A model generated the notes under the pieces. The model was not told the origin of the DNA and ran no database searches. It was given only the letters and a program-made list of their open reading frames with translations. A stretch of 19,533 bases of DNA from CAZSLZ01 sp964607865 (lineage in GTDB: Bacteria > Vulcanimicrobiota > JAJTBE01 > CAZSLZ01), in contig CAZSLZ010000052.1 of the NCBI GenBank assembly GCA_964607865.1, positions 1-19,533 on the forward strand. Reading direction: 5' to 3'. This document shows positions 1 to 7,418 of this stretch, piece by piece. The stretch's first letter is position 1; every line of letters begins with the position of its first letter. Position numbers and translations under genes: made by a program.

Positions 1-1539
1 GTTCACGTCCGTTGGGCCCCTTTTTCCGGTAGACACAATAGAGGAGGCACCGGAGCCCTCGATTCTTCCCAGAACCAGCAATTGGCTGCCCTTGAAAATA
101 GCGGGTAATTCACCGGGATACATAGAAGAGATCTTGGCTCCTGGTATGGAAAGCACCACAGCGCTTAGAAGGGGATTGGAAATCTTCTTATAAAAATTGG
201 AAATTTTAATCTCCATATTCTCATCGGGTTTAATATATTCAGATACACCTTTGTTCTTCTTGGCCAGGTTGTCCAGTAAAATTGTATTTACGTCATAACC
301 CACTCCAAAAGTAAATATCCGGGTATTCTTATTGGCCTTTTTTACATCATTTTCTATAGAAACCGCATCGGTTATGCCCACGGTGGGCAGTCCGTCGGTA
401 AGAAAGATAATATATTTTGCCCGGCCGCTGTTTTTTATTCCTTCCAGAGCTTTTACCATGGCATCTCTTATGTTGGTGCCTCCGATCGGTTTCAAGCCCT
501 CGGTAAATTTCTTTGCCTTGTTTATATGGTTGTCGGAAGCTGGGACCAGCTCACCGGAATATTTTAATATTTCATCAGAAAATGCTACTATATTGAAGCG
601 ATCCACGCTGTTCATGTTGGAAAGGCAGAAAGTCAGGGCTTTTTTGGCATTGTCCATTTTTCCCTTATCGTTCATAGAGCCTGATTTGTCCAGAACAAAA
701 ACCACATCCTTGGGAATGACATCGTCCCTGCTGGTTTCATCCCTGGGGGCGACAAACATAAGAAAATATCCTTCTTTTCCATTCTCTTTGTGGGTCAGTA
801 AGTTCACACCGAATTCCTTATCAGAAAGGGTATAGTAAATTACCACATTCTTATCGGGCTTGTAATTTGCCTTTTCAAATGATGCCTTTATCCGGCCATC
901 TCCCTTCCGGGTTATCGACATATCATGGCTGGGTGAATAGAAAGCCTTGATGGGCACTTTTGATTGTACATCAATTGCCACAGTTACTTCATTGAGAGGT
1001 TTGGGTGAGAATTTCTCCGTATCCAGGGGATACATATATTCCACCACTCCATTATTTGCGTTCAGGGTCTGGGTATATTTCAGTTTAATCCGTTTTTCCC
1101 CTTTGGCGGGAATGGGATATACTCTTGCCCTGAACATATTCCGGCCTACGTATTCCAATAAAGCCGGGTCTTTCTGCTGGCGAACTATATTTTCGTATAT
1201 CTGGCGGGCTTCATCCTTATCAAGAAGTTTCCCTTCCACCATCTGTCCGTCAACTTCCATCTGGAAGCTGGATATGGCAGCATTTTCGGGCAAGGGGAAA
1301 ATGTATTCTCCTTCCAGGTCTCTGTTGTATGGGTTGATAAAAACCTGATCCACCTGGGTGGTGGCAATCTGGTTGTCAATATCCACTGTAACCCTGTGAT
1401 ATTTAATGTTCAGATAGGTTGGCCGGGGTATCTCGGGTATGGGCCTGGGAATAATAATTCCGTCGGCGTAAACTTTTGTAAAACCCAGTACCATAAAAAA
1501 GAGTACTAAAAAAAGAGCAATTTTTCTGTTTTTTAACAT
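1..1539 (-). CDS. Secreted VIT + von Willebrand factor A domain protein (3' end beyond window)
   Basis: The frame is open from the ATG at 1539 to the left edge (513 codons, no stop), so the C-terminus is missing. A GGAGG lies 6 bases before the ATG. Residues 1-25 are a signal peptide (basic start, hydrophobic core, KVYA cleavage-type end). Residues about 35-170 resemble a vault/inter-alpha-trypsin (VIT) domain, including the pattern NPYNRDLEGEYIFPLPENA. A VWA domain follows with a complete metal-ion-dependent adhesion site: D284-K-S286-G-S288, T355 in GGTNI and D382 in LTDG. VIT-VWA proteins are known as exported, metal-dependent protein-binding or adhesion modules. The partner here is unknown, and a C-terminal anchor could lie outside the window. 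The gene follows the receiver-domain gene after a 115-base A+T-rich gap, and co-transcription is uncertain. Family assignment is firm; role is inferred. Confidence 0.93.
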   Translation of the reverse strand, partial: MLKNRKIALFLVLFFMVLGFTKVYADGIIIPRPIPEIPRPTYLNIKYHRVTVDIDNQIATTQVDQVFINPYNRDLEGEYIFPLPENAAISSFQMEVDGQMVEGKLLDKDEARQIYENIVRQQKDPALLEYVGRNMFRARVYPIPAKGEKRIKLKYTQTLNANNGVVEYMYPLDTEKFSPKPLNEVTVAIDVQSKVPIKAFYSPSHDMSITRKGDGRIKASFEKANYKPDKNVVIYYTLSDKEFGVNLLTHKENGKEGYFLMFVAPRDETSRDDVIPKDVVFVLDKSGSMNDKGKMDNAKKALTFCLSNMNSVDRFNIVAFSDEILKYSGELVPASDNHINKAKKFTEGLKPIGGTNIRDAMVKALEGIKNSGRAKYIIFLTDGLPTVGITDAVSIENDVKKANKNTRIFTFGVGYDVNTILLDNLAKKNKGVSEYIKPDENMEIKISNFYKKISNPLLSAVVLSIPGAKISSMYPGELPAIFKGSQLLVLGRIEGSGASSIVSTGKRGPTDVN

Positions 1540-1654
1540 AACAGACCTCCCCTGATTAATATTTTTGCTTTCAAAACCCGATAATATCTATAAATTGAAT
1601 CTGGTATTTTAATTTGATACAGAATAAAAAAAGATTTATTCCATAAAATTGAAA

Positions 1655-2017
1655 TTAATTTTGAGCTACTTTTTTGAGGGTTTCAATAACTTTGGGGGGT
1701 GAGAAGGGCTTCAGGATAAAACTTTTTACTCCCATTTCCTGGGCCTGGGCGATGTATTCCCTTTCGCCCATGGCGCTTATCATTATAATCTTTGCATCGG
1801 GGTTGAAGTTCAGAATCTCCTGGGCCGCATTCAGGCCGTCCTTCACCGGCATAAGTATGTCTATAAGAGCCAGGTCCGGGTTCAACTCCTTGAAAGCCTC
1901 CACAGCTTCCTCACCGTTTTCTGCCTCGCCAATAACTTCAAATTCATTTTTAGTCAGCAGATCCTTAAGCATCATTCTCATTATCAAAGCGTCATCAGCT
2001 ATTAAAACGGTGGTCAT
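1655..2017 (-). CDS. Stand-alone response regulator receiver (CheY-like) domain protein
   Basis: The 120 residues form a single REC domain with no output domain. Conserved positions are visible: acidic pair D8-D9, phosphoacceptor D53 in LALIDILMP, switch serine S81 in MISAMG, and K103 in ILKPF. Such proteins accept phosphate from a histidine kinase and act through protein contact, as CheY does at the flagellar motor. No kinase or chemotaxis gene is in the window, so the partner is unknown. The nearest Shine-Dalgarno, GGAGG, sits 13 bases before the ATG, which is long spacing. No other in-frame start would preserve the first beta strand. The gene is divergent from the universal stress protein gene across a 190-base spacer and is upstream of the VIT/VWA gene on the same strand. 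Confidence 0.95.
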   Translation of the reverse strand: MTTVLIADDALIMRMMLKDLLTKNEFEVIGEAENGEEAVEAFKELNPDLALIDILMPVKDGLNAAQEILNFNPDAKIIMISAMGEREYIAQAQEMGVKSFILKPFSPPKVIETLKKVAQN

Positions 2018-2207
2018 TGGTCTGTTTATTCCTCCAAAGGTTATATTTATTAGTCTGGCCCCGGTTAAGGTGCTTTTTTATTTCTATAAGGAATCAAATA
2101 AACCTTTTCTGAAATTTTGTTTTAAACTTTATTTATAATTGGAAAAAACAAAGGGAAAACAGGGTGAAAAAATAATATTAAGAGAAATGTAATTTTTGAG
2201 GTATGAT

Positions 2208-3062
2208 ATGTTTAAAAACATTCTGGTTCCTCTGGGGGATTCAAAGAACACAGCTCAGGCGCTTACCAACGCCTGTGAACTGGCAAAAATATTTCAATCG
2301 AAAGTTCACTGCCTTTATGTGGCTGATATGCAGAAAATATCCTCGGCTTTTGTTGCCGTCCAGCAACTGAGCGACGGAGTGGGGCTGGATATCATGTACA
2401 ACCCCGCAGCTGTTGAGTTGTCGGAAAAAGAAGTACGAATGGAAGAAGAATTCGCTGAAAGTTACTTTGAACAATGGACAAAAAAATATCCTGAACTGGA
2501 AATTGAAATGGAAAAAACCGAAGGCATTGTGGTGGATGAAATTCTGGAGCGGGAAAAAGATTTCGACCTGTTGGTTATGGGCAAAACTCTATACGATGAG
2601 GAAGATATAACAGATAAGGTAAGCCATATTTTGAAACAGGTGGTTCATAAATCTATATTGCCGGTGCTGGTAAGCACCATGGAAAACCAGATTGGCGCAA
2701 ACCTGCTTGCCTGTTATGACGGCAAGAAACCTGCCTTGAAGGCATTAAATGTTGCCTGTGAGGTGGCAAAAAAATTTGATGCCCCCCTATATATTTTAAC
2801 CACCGATAAAATTGAAAAAAATGCCCGGCAAATTAATAATGAAGCTGTTATTGTAGCCCGTAACGACGGGGTTAAAGAGGTCCTGCCCCTGGTGGAACCC
2901 TTCAATATTGTAGGCGCGGTTCAGGGAACCATAGACAGAAATAATATCAACTTTCTGTTTATGGGGGCATACGGTGATAACCCTATCAAGGATTTCATAT
3001 TGGGAAGCACCACCGATTTCATATTAAATGGTACCGGGTGCCCCACACTTTTATATCGCTAA
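2208..3062 (+). CDS. Universal stress protein with two UspA domains
   Basis: The 284 residues are two tandem Usp domains: about 1-145 (starting FKNILVPLGD) and about 150-284. The second carries the ATP-binding signature G-x2-G-x9-G-S (GAYG, nine residues, GST) near the C-terminus. The first domain lacks this signature at the equivalent place (around MGKTLYDEED), so nucleotide binding is expected only in the second half. Usp proteins are cytoplasmic nucleotide-binding proteins induced under stress or growth arrest. A TTG four codons upstream (2196) is also in frame, but GAGG at 2198-2201 is 6 bases before the ATG at 2208, which decides the start. The dihydrouridine synthase gene follows after about 24 bases, probably in the same transcript. 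Confidence 0.93.
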   Translation: MFKNILVPLGDSKNTAQALTNACELAKIFQSKVHCLYVADMQKISSAFVAVQQLSDGVGLDIMYNPAAVELSEKEVRMEEEFAESYFEQWTKKYPELEIEMEKTEGIVVDEILEREKDFDLLVMGKTLYDEEDITDKVSHILKQVVHKSILPVLVSTMENQIGANLLACYDGKKPALKALNVACEVAKKFDAPLYILTTDKIEKNARQINNEAVIVARNDGVKEVLPLVEPFNIVGAVQGTIDRNNINFLFMGAYGDNPIKDFILGSTTDFILNGTGCPTLLYR

Positions 3063-3086
3063 AAGAAGGTGGCCTGTAAAAAAATT

Positions 3087-4121
3087 ATGAACGAAAAATC
3101 GAAGCAATTGTTTGAAATAAAGAAAGCGCCGGAATTCCGGCCTTTTTATATCGGAGAAGTAAAAATAAACAACCCCCTCATATTAGCACCCCTGGCAGGA
3201 ATTACTGACGTAGTGTTCAGAAGAATTATAAAAAGCATGGGCACTGGCCTTGTATATACCGAAATGATTTCATGTTTTGCGCTTCATTATAACAACAGAA
3301 AAACCTGGAAAATAGCTGAGCTGTCTGAAGAGGAGAAACCGGTTTCGGTTCAGATTTTTGGCGGTGATCCCCAACTTATGGCGGAGGCGGCAAAAAGGCT
3401 GGAAGATATGGGCGCGTCTATAATTGATATTAACCTGGGTTGCTCTGTTCCCAAGGTGGTTAAATCAGGCGCCGGCGCAGCTCTCTGCCGCGACCTGCCA
3501 TTATTGGCAAAAAATTTCGAAGCTGTGGTCTCAGCTGTGAAAATTCCTGTCACCATAAAAATAAGAAAAGGATGGTCCAACGACGAGATAACTGCCCCGG
3601 AAATATGTAAAATGGCGCGGGAATGTGGGATAAAAGCTGTGGCTATACACGGTAGAACCTCGGTACAGAAATATTCGGGAACTGCTGACTGGGAATTTAT
3701 AAAAAAAATGAAAGAAACCGCCAACCTGCCCATTATTGGAAACGGAGATATACGGACTGCTGCCGGTGCCAGGGCCAGATTGGAGTTTTCGGGTGTTGAT
3801 GGAATTATGATTGGCAGGGAAGCGGTATCCAACCCATGGATTTTCCGGGAATCCCTGGAACTTATGCAGGGCTTGAAAGTGGATGAGTCAGGAAAGCACC
3901 AGAACTTGCGGGAATTAATCCTGTATCATCTGAATCAGGAAGTGGAAAGGTTCGGAAAGGTTTCCGGCGTGGAAAAAATGAGAAAATTTATTGCCTGGTA
4001 CACCAGGGGTTTGCCCGGTTCATCCCGGTTCAGGGAACAGATTTTTCATATTCCTGAATATGAAGCTGTGGTGGAGGAAGTAAATACTTTTTTTCACCAG
4101 CTGGCTGCTCACAGGAGGTAA
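3087..4121 (+). CDS. dusB: tRNA-dihydrouridine synthase, DusB family
   Basis: Dus enzymes are FMN-dependent and reduce uridines in the tRNA D-loop to dihydrouridine with NAD(P)H. The TIM-barrel hallmarks are present: APLAGITD near the N-terminus, the catalytic-cysteine segment DINLGC (C119), VTIKIRKGW, the IHGRT histidine motif, and the FMN-phosphate motifs GNGDI and IMIGR. The C-terminal helical part (KFIAWYTRGLPGS) matches the DusB/NifR3 branch. An oddity is serine after the catalytic cysteine, where family members usually have proline. The start is uncertain: a GTG at 3069 overlaps the purine-rich AGAAGGTGG, while the ATG at 3087 lies 14 bases beyond it and begins closer to the usual DusB N-terminus. 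The gene ends 3 bases before the radical SAM gene, whose RBS lies in its last codons, so the two are co-transcribed. Confidence 0.95.
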   Translation: MNEKSKQLFEIKKAPEFRPFYIGEVKINNPLILAPLAGITDVVFRRIIKSMGTGLVYTEMISCFALHYNNRKTWKIAELSEEEKPVSVQIFGGDPQLMAEAAKRLEDMGASIIDINLGCSVPKVVKSGAGAALCRDLPLLAKNFEAVVSAVKIPVTIKIRKGWSNDEITAPEICKMARECGIKAVAIHGRTSVQKYSGTADWEFIKKMKETANLPIIGNGDIRTAAGARARLEFSGVDGIMIGREAVSNPWIFRESLELMQGLKVDESGKHQNLRELILYHLNQEVERFGKVSGVEKMRKFIAWYTRGLPGSSRFREQIFHIPEYEAVVEEVNTFFHQLAAHRR

Positions 4122-4124
4122 TTT

Positions 4125-5750
4125 ATGAAGGTAGTTCTGGCTTTTCCTCCCCAGGCGGTTCCTTTTCTGCCCCACCAGGCGCCTGCCCAGTTGGTGGCGG
4201 TTCTAAAGAGTCGGGGAATATCTGCTATGCAGAAAGATTATAACCTGGAAGCTTATGAATATTTTCTTTCATCGGGCCGATTGAAGCAATTCGGTATTTC
4301 GCCAATGATGGCGGAGCAGGTGGAAGAAGAAAAGAGCAATTTGCGGAATGGAAAAGATTTTTTCGTGCCTGACAAATATTTTCAGTCGATAGCGGTATTA
4401 CAGAATTATCTCGGCAATATTTCCGGTCAATACCCCGGTTGCCGGTTTTCTTTTAAAGATTTTGAAATTGCTGGATATGATACAGAAAAAAGCCGGGATA
4501 TCATCCAGGCTTCCGGCGATGAAAAACGAAACCCGTTTATTGATTTTTTCAAAGAAAAGATAGAAGAACTGAAGCAGTTAGAGCCCCAGATTCTGGGTAT
4601 TTCCATTGCCTGGAAGAGCCAGCTGGTTCCCGGATTCACCCTTGCCAGGCTTGTAAAAAAATACCTTCCCCATACCCACATTTGTATGGGGGGAAGCATG
4701 ATTTCCCACCTGTCCGATCTTTTAAAAACCAGGGTTGAGTTATTTGAATATACAGATTCTTTTATACCTTTCGATGGAGAAATCGGCCTGGCTGAGCTGG
4801 CAGAAAATATTGAGGGAAAGAATTTCTCGAAAGTTTCAGGGTTGATTTATAAACATAAGGGCAAAATAATTTCCAACCCGGTTTCCATTCCCACAAATCT
4901 GAATTTGCTTCCACTGCCTGATTTTTCAGGACTGGAGCTGGACAAATACTATTCGCCTAAGGTCTATCTTCCCGTCAATTTATCCAGAGGCTGCTACTGG
5001 TCGGGCTGCCAGTTCTGTACCCATCACCTCTCAGCTTCCAGCTTCAGAATCAAGAACCCTGTTACTATGCTTGAAGAAATGAATTCTTTAAACAACAGGT
5101 ATGGTTGTTCGAATTTTTATTTTGTGGATGACGCGTTTCCGCCAGAACAGGGCAAGGTGCTGGCTGAGCTGATAAGGAAAAACGAAAAAAGTTATCGCTG
5201 GGCAGGGGAATTCCGGATGGAAAAAATGATGGATGAGGATTACTTCCATACTCTACATGATGGAGGTTGCAGGCTTGCCCTTTTTGGGCTGGAATCTTAT
5301 TGTGACAGAATTCTGAACAAAATGAACAAAGGCTGGGACACCTCCAGGGTAAAAAATATCCTGGCCTCTGCCCATAATGCTGGAATTAAAACCTGGGTGT
5401 TCTTTTGTCTTGGCTTTCCCGGAGAACGCCGGTTTGAAGCAAAAAAAACTCTGGAATTTATCAAAAATAATACCCATATTATAGACCTGATAGCTGGGGG
5501 GGATTTTGTCCTGACAAGAAATTCACCTGTTTATTCTTATCCAGAAAAATTTAGTGTGACAGACTTAAAAACCGACCCAGACAGGGACCTGCAATTGAGT
5601 TTCGAGTATGAAACTTCAGAGGGGGCCAGCGAATTTCAGCGGGAAACCCTTTTAAGAAAATTCAGAAACGACCCCCGGATCTCAAAATATATGTTCAGTT
5701 TTGTCAGCGAGCCTCATATCCTGTTCTTTCCCGGTGAATTATTCTTATAA
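4125..5750 (+). CDS. B12-binding-type radical SAM protein of unknown substrate
   Basis: The 541 residues begin with a Rossmann-like B12-binding-type region (KVVLAFPPQ, then LGISIAWKSQLVPG around 155), followed by a radical SAM TIM barrel. The iron-sulphur motif is GCYWSGCQFC, with cysteines C290, C295 and C298: spacing C-x4-C-x2-C rather than the usual C-x3-C-x2-C. Supporting barrel motifs are the FYFVDDAFP strand, LFGLESY and the FFCLGFPGE region. I do not see the DxHxxG cobalamin-histidine motif in the N-terminal part, so a bound cobalamin may lack lower-axial histidine or be absent. The substrate cannot be read from the sequence. GGAGG lies 8 bases before the ATG, overlapping the dusB stop region, which ties it to dusB. 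Confidence 0.9.
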   Translation: MKVVLAFPPQAVPFLPHQAPAQLVAVLKSRGISAMQKDYNLEAYEYFLSSGRLKQFGISPMMAEQVEEEKSNLRNGKDFFVPDKYFQSIAVLQNYLGNISGQYPGCRFSFKDFEIAGYDTEKSRDIIQASGDEKRNPFIDFFKEKIEELKQLEPQILGISIAWKSQLVPGFTLARLVKKYLPHTHICMGGSMISHLSDLLKTRVELFEYTDSFIPFDGEIGLAELAENIEGKNFSKVSGLIYKHKGKIISNPVSIPTNLNLLPLPDFSGLELDKYYSPKVYLPVNLSRGCYWSGCQFCTHHLSASSFRIKNPVTMLEEMNSLNNRYGCSNFYFVDDAFPPEQGKVLAELIRKNEKSYRWAGEFRMEKMMDEDYFHTLHDGGCRLALFGLESYCDRILNKMNKGWDTSRVKNILASAHNAGIKTWVFFCLGFPGERRFEAKKTLEFIKNNTHIIDLIAGGDFVLTRNSPVYSYPEKFSVTDLKTDPDRDLQLSFEYETSEGASEFQRETLLRKFRNDPRISKYMFSFVSEPHILFFPGELFL

Positions 5751-5769
5751 GATTTTATTCTGCCGGGGA

Positions 5770-5796
5770 TTGATTTCCTCAATTTTTTGTTATAAT
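5770..5796 (+). promoter_or_regulatory. Candidate promoter for the TPR gene
   Basis: A perfect TATAAT at 5791-5796 stands 15 bases after TTGATT (5770-5775). The spacer is short for sigma-70; shifting the -35 to GATTGA gives 17. The site lies in the 149-base gap after the radical SAM gene and would give a leader of roughly 95 bases before the TPR gene start. It is judged by eye only. Confidence 0.4.
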
Positions 5797-5899
5797 TAAA
5801 GGGTCAAAACCAAAAGGGAAAGTAATTGTTTCGTTCAATATATTATGTTAGGGCTACTTGAAAAAAATAAACGATTTACAAGTCAAAGGAGAAAAGTTA

Positions 5900-6637
5900 A
5901 TGTCCATAACAACTCAGGAATTATCTATTGTCGGCTTAAATGAATTTGACGAATTCTTCGATGCTGAAGACGTTATTGCAGAAGCCAGCGAGGAGATCGA
6001 AGAAAACCCCAGAGACTATTATAATTATTTCAAACGGGGTATAGGCTTTTTGTATATTGGAGAATTCCATAAGGCTATCGAAGACTTTATGCGCTCTCTG
6101 GAGAGAAAATCTGACCATTATTTAAGTTATCTTTTCAGAGCGATAGGTTATATTCATGTCTGGCAACTGGACAGAGCTATGGCTGATTTAAACACAGTCA
6201 TCAATAACGAACCTCAGAACCCTCTGGCTTATAATTACATGGGTGAGTTGTATTTTAAAGATAAGCAGAAAAACAAGGCGCTGGATAATTTCTCCAAAGC
6301 AATCAGCCTCAGCCCCACCTATTGGAAAGCCTATGAAAACCGTGGGAAAGCTTACGAAACTTTAAACAATTACGCCTTTGCCTACTATAACAAGGGTTAT
6401 GCGAATTTCTGCAAACAGGATTATGACGAAGCCCTGGCATTTTATGACAAGGCCATAAGGGCAAACCCGGAGTTTGCACTGTCATATCTGGGGAAAGCCC
6501 AGGTTTATGAAGCTGTGGAAGAATATATAGATGCCATAACCGGTTATAGAAATTTCATAAAACGCGCCCCCAGGGAATTACAGGAACAGATAAACTTTGC
6601 CCGGACAAAATTAAGAGATCTGGCAATTCGGGTTTAA
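5900..6637 (+). CDS. Tetratricopeptide repeat protein
   Basis: The 245 residues carry no signal peptide, so the protein is probably cytoplasmic. An acidic N-terminal segment (about 15-37) is followed by TPR units at about 38-71, 72-105, 106-139, a half unit at 140-157, then 160-191 and 194-225. Typical TPR positions (Gly8, Ala20, Pro32) are seen in MGELYFKDKQKNKALDNF and the NPEF turn. The fourth unit appears to have lost its second helix: after AYENRGKAYETLNNY the next first-helix begins directly, about 17 residues early. TPR arrays are protein-binding scaffolds; the partner is unknown. A TTG at 5858 is in frame, but AGGAG at 5887-5891, 8 bases before the ATG at 5900, decides the start. A good terminator lies about 240 bases downstream. 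Confidence 0.92.
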   Translation: MSITTQELSIVGLNEFDEFFDAEDVIAEASEEIEENPRDYYNYFKRGIGFLYIGEFHKAIEDFMRSLERKSDHYLSYLFRAIGYIHVWQLDRAMADLNTVINNEPQNPLAYNYMGELYFKDKQKNKALDNFSKAISLSPTYWKAYENRGKAYETLNNYAFAYYNKGYANFCKQDYDEALAFYDKAIRANPEFALSYLGKAQVYEAVEEYIDAITGYRNFIKRAPRELQEQINFARTKLRDLAIRV

Positions 6638-6701
6638 TTATTATACTAATTCCCAGAAAACTTCAACGATTGTTGAAAAAAACGAAATCTACACAGAATT
6701 C

Positions 6702-6817
6702 GTCATCGCGAGCATCCGCAAGGATGCGTGGTGATCTCTGTGCCACCCAGGTAAGTAGGTTTAGAACCAATACGATCCAGGTTGAGATTGCCACGCCTCT
6801 TTGAGGCACGCAATGAT
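6702..6817. repeat. MITE/REP-like imperfect inverted repeat element
   Basis: The left arm (6702-6738, starting GTCATCGCGAGC and ending GTGGTGATCTC) and the right arm (6784-6817, starting GAGATTGCCACG and ending GCAATGATA) are reverse-complementary with a few mismatches, around a 45-base centre. Each arm also folds alone: GCATCC-GCAA-GGATGC (6712-6727) and GCCTC-TTT-GAGGC (6795-6807). The terminal pattern GTCATTGCGAG...GTGGCAATCTC is a widespread dispersed bacterial palindromic repeat type, quoted from general knowledge. There is no transposase and no coding frame. It sits between convergent genes, a usual place for such repeats. Confidence 0.75.
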
Positions 6818-6873
6818 AAAATAACGGACTATAAAAATATGACAGGCTTTCAGGAAACAGAATAATTCATAAT

Positions 6874-6903
6874 AAAAAAACCCCGGTTTGCCCGGGGTTT
6901 TTT
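6874..6903. terminator. Bidirectional Rho-independent terminator
   Basis: The stem CCCCGG (6881-6886) pairs with CCGGGG (6892-6897) around a 5-base loop. Seven A residues precede it and six T residues follow, so it can work on both strands. It lies between the convergent TPR gene (plus) and the six-repeat secreted protein gene (minus), ending only 9 bases from the latter's stop codon. Confidence 0.92.
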
Positions 6904-6912
6904 GTTTTTATG

Positions 6913-7338
6913 TTAAAAATCACCTGAATAGAATATCAGAATTGCAGCTACATGAAGCCTGCCGGTGTAAGTGGATGCTCCGCTGGCTTCGCCCCAGATT
7001 GAACCGTTCTTTCTTATATAACCGCTGGATTCCACCTGCCCCACGATGGAGCCGTTCTTTCTCAGATATCCGCTGTCATCATAGGTTGCAACAATACTTC
7101 CGTTTTTTCTGATAGTTCCTGACGAATCGATTTCACCCACGATAGAACCGTTCTTTCTTACATAATTGCCGTCTATCTGGCCTACAATACTTCCGTTTTC
7201 CCGGATATTCCCTGAGGAATCAATAGTTATCCAAATAGAACCGCTTTTTCGAATTGTAATTTCCGAGGCATAAACTGCTGTAGCGGTAAAGACAAGAACC
7301 AGCGCCAGAACCGCAGCAGTTATAAAACCTTTTTTCAT
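6913..7338 (-). CDS. Small secreted six-repeat protein (RKNGSIVG repeats)
   Basis: The 141 residues begin with a clear signal peptide (KK, hydrophobic 7-20, cleavage after AVYA at 24). Six tandem repeats follow, starting at R30, R46, R61, R77, R93 and R109, with period 16 (once 15). The consensus is R-K-N-G-S-I-V-G-x-I-D-x-S-G-x-I, two short beta strands per unit. The tail after about 124 is hydrophobic and ends in IFYSGDF. The pattern resembles beta-hairpin repeat proteins of the 'beta flower' kind as I remember them, but I cannot confirm the family. A closed blade or solenoid fold outside the cytoplasm is likely; function is unknown. AAGGAGG lies 9 bases before the ATG, and a promoter is visible just upstream, so it is probably monocistronic. 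Confidence 0.88.
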   Translation of the reverse strand: MKKGFITAAVLALVLVFTATAVYASEITIRKSGSIWITIDSSGNIRENGSIVGQIDGNYVRKNGSIVGEIDSSGTIRKNGSIVATYDDSGYLRKNGSIVGQVESSGYIRKNGSIWGEASGASTYTGRLHVAAILIFYSGDF

Positions 7339-7363
7339 AAATGTATCCTCCTTAAAATATTTT

Positions 7364-7393
7364 TGTATATCAGAAATTCGCCGTAACTTTCAA
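7364..7393 (-). promoter_or_regulatory. Candidate sigma-70 promoter of the six-repeat protein gene
   Basis: On the minus strand, TTGAAA (7388-7393) is followed 18 bases later by TATACA (7364-7369), with TG one base before the -10 (extended -10). Transcription would start about 20 bases before the ATG at 7338, just ahead of the AAGGAGG site. Confidence 0.55.
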
Positions 7394-7418
7394 ACAAACC
7401 CTCTTGTTTAAAAAAATT

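Noticed and set aside
332..835. Open frames on the plus strand opposite the VIT/VWA gene, and similar antisense frames opposite glyA, DUF885, Nudix and the MBL gene.
   Set aside because: They lie opposite genes with clear family motifs, have no ribosome sites and no recognisable protein features.
2134..2139. TATAAT upstream of the universal stress protein gene.
   Set aside because: No acceptable -35 at 16-18 bases; common in such A+T-rich DNA.
5763..5790. ATTGA-tttcc-TCAAT followed by T residues, as a terminator for the radical SAM gene.
   Set aside because: A 5-bp A/T-rich stem is too weak, and it overlaps the likely TPR promoter.
5845..5943. Short ATG frame overlapping the TPR gene start in another frame.
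   Set aside because: No ribosome site, about 32 codons, and out-of-frame with a well-supported gene.
6662..6677. TTCAAC-gatt-GTTGAA hairpin just after the TPR gene.
   Set aside because: Followed by A residues on the plus strand and only a short T stretch on the minus; too weak for a terminator beside the strong one at 6874-6903.
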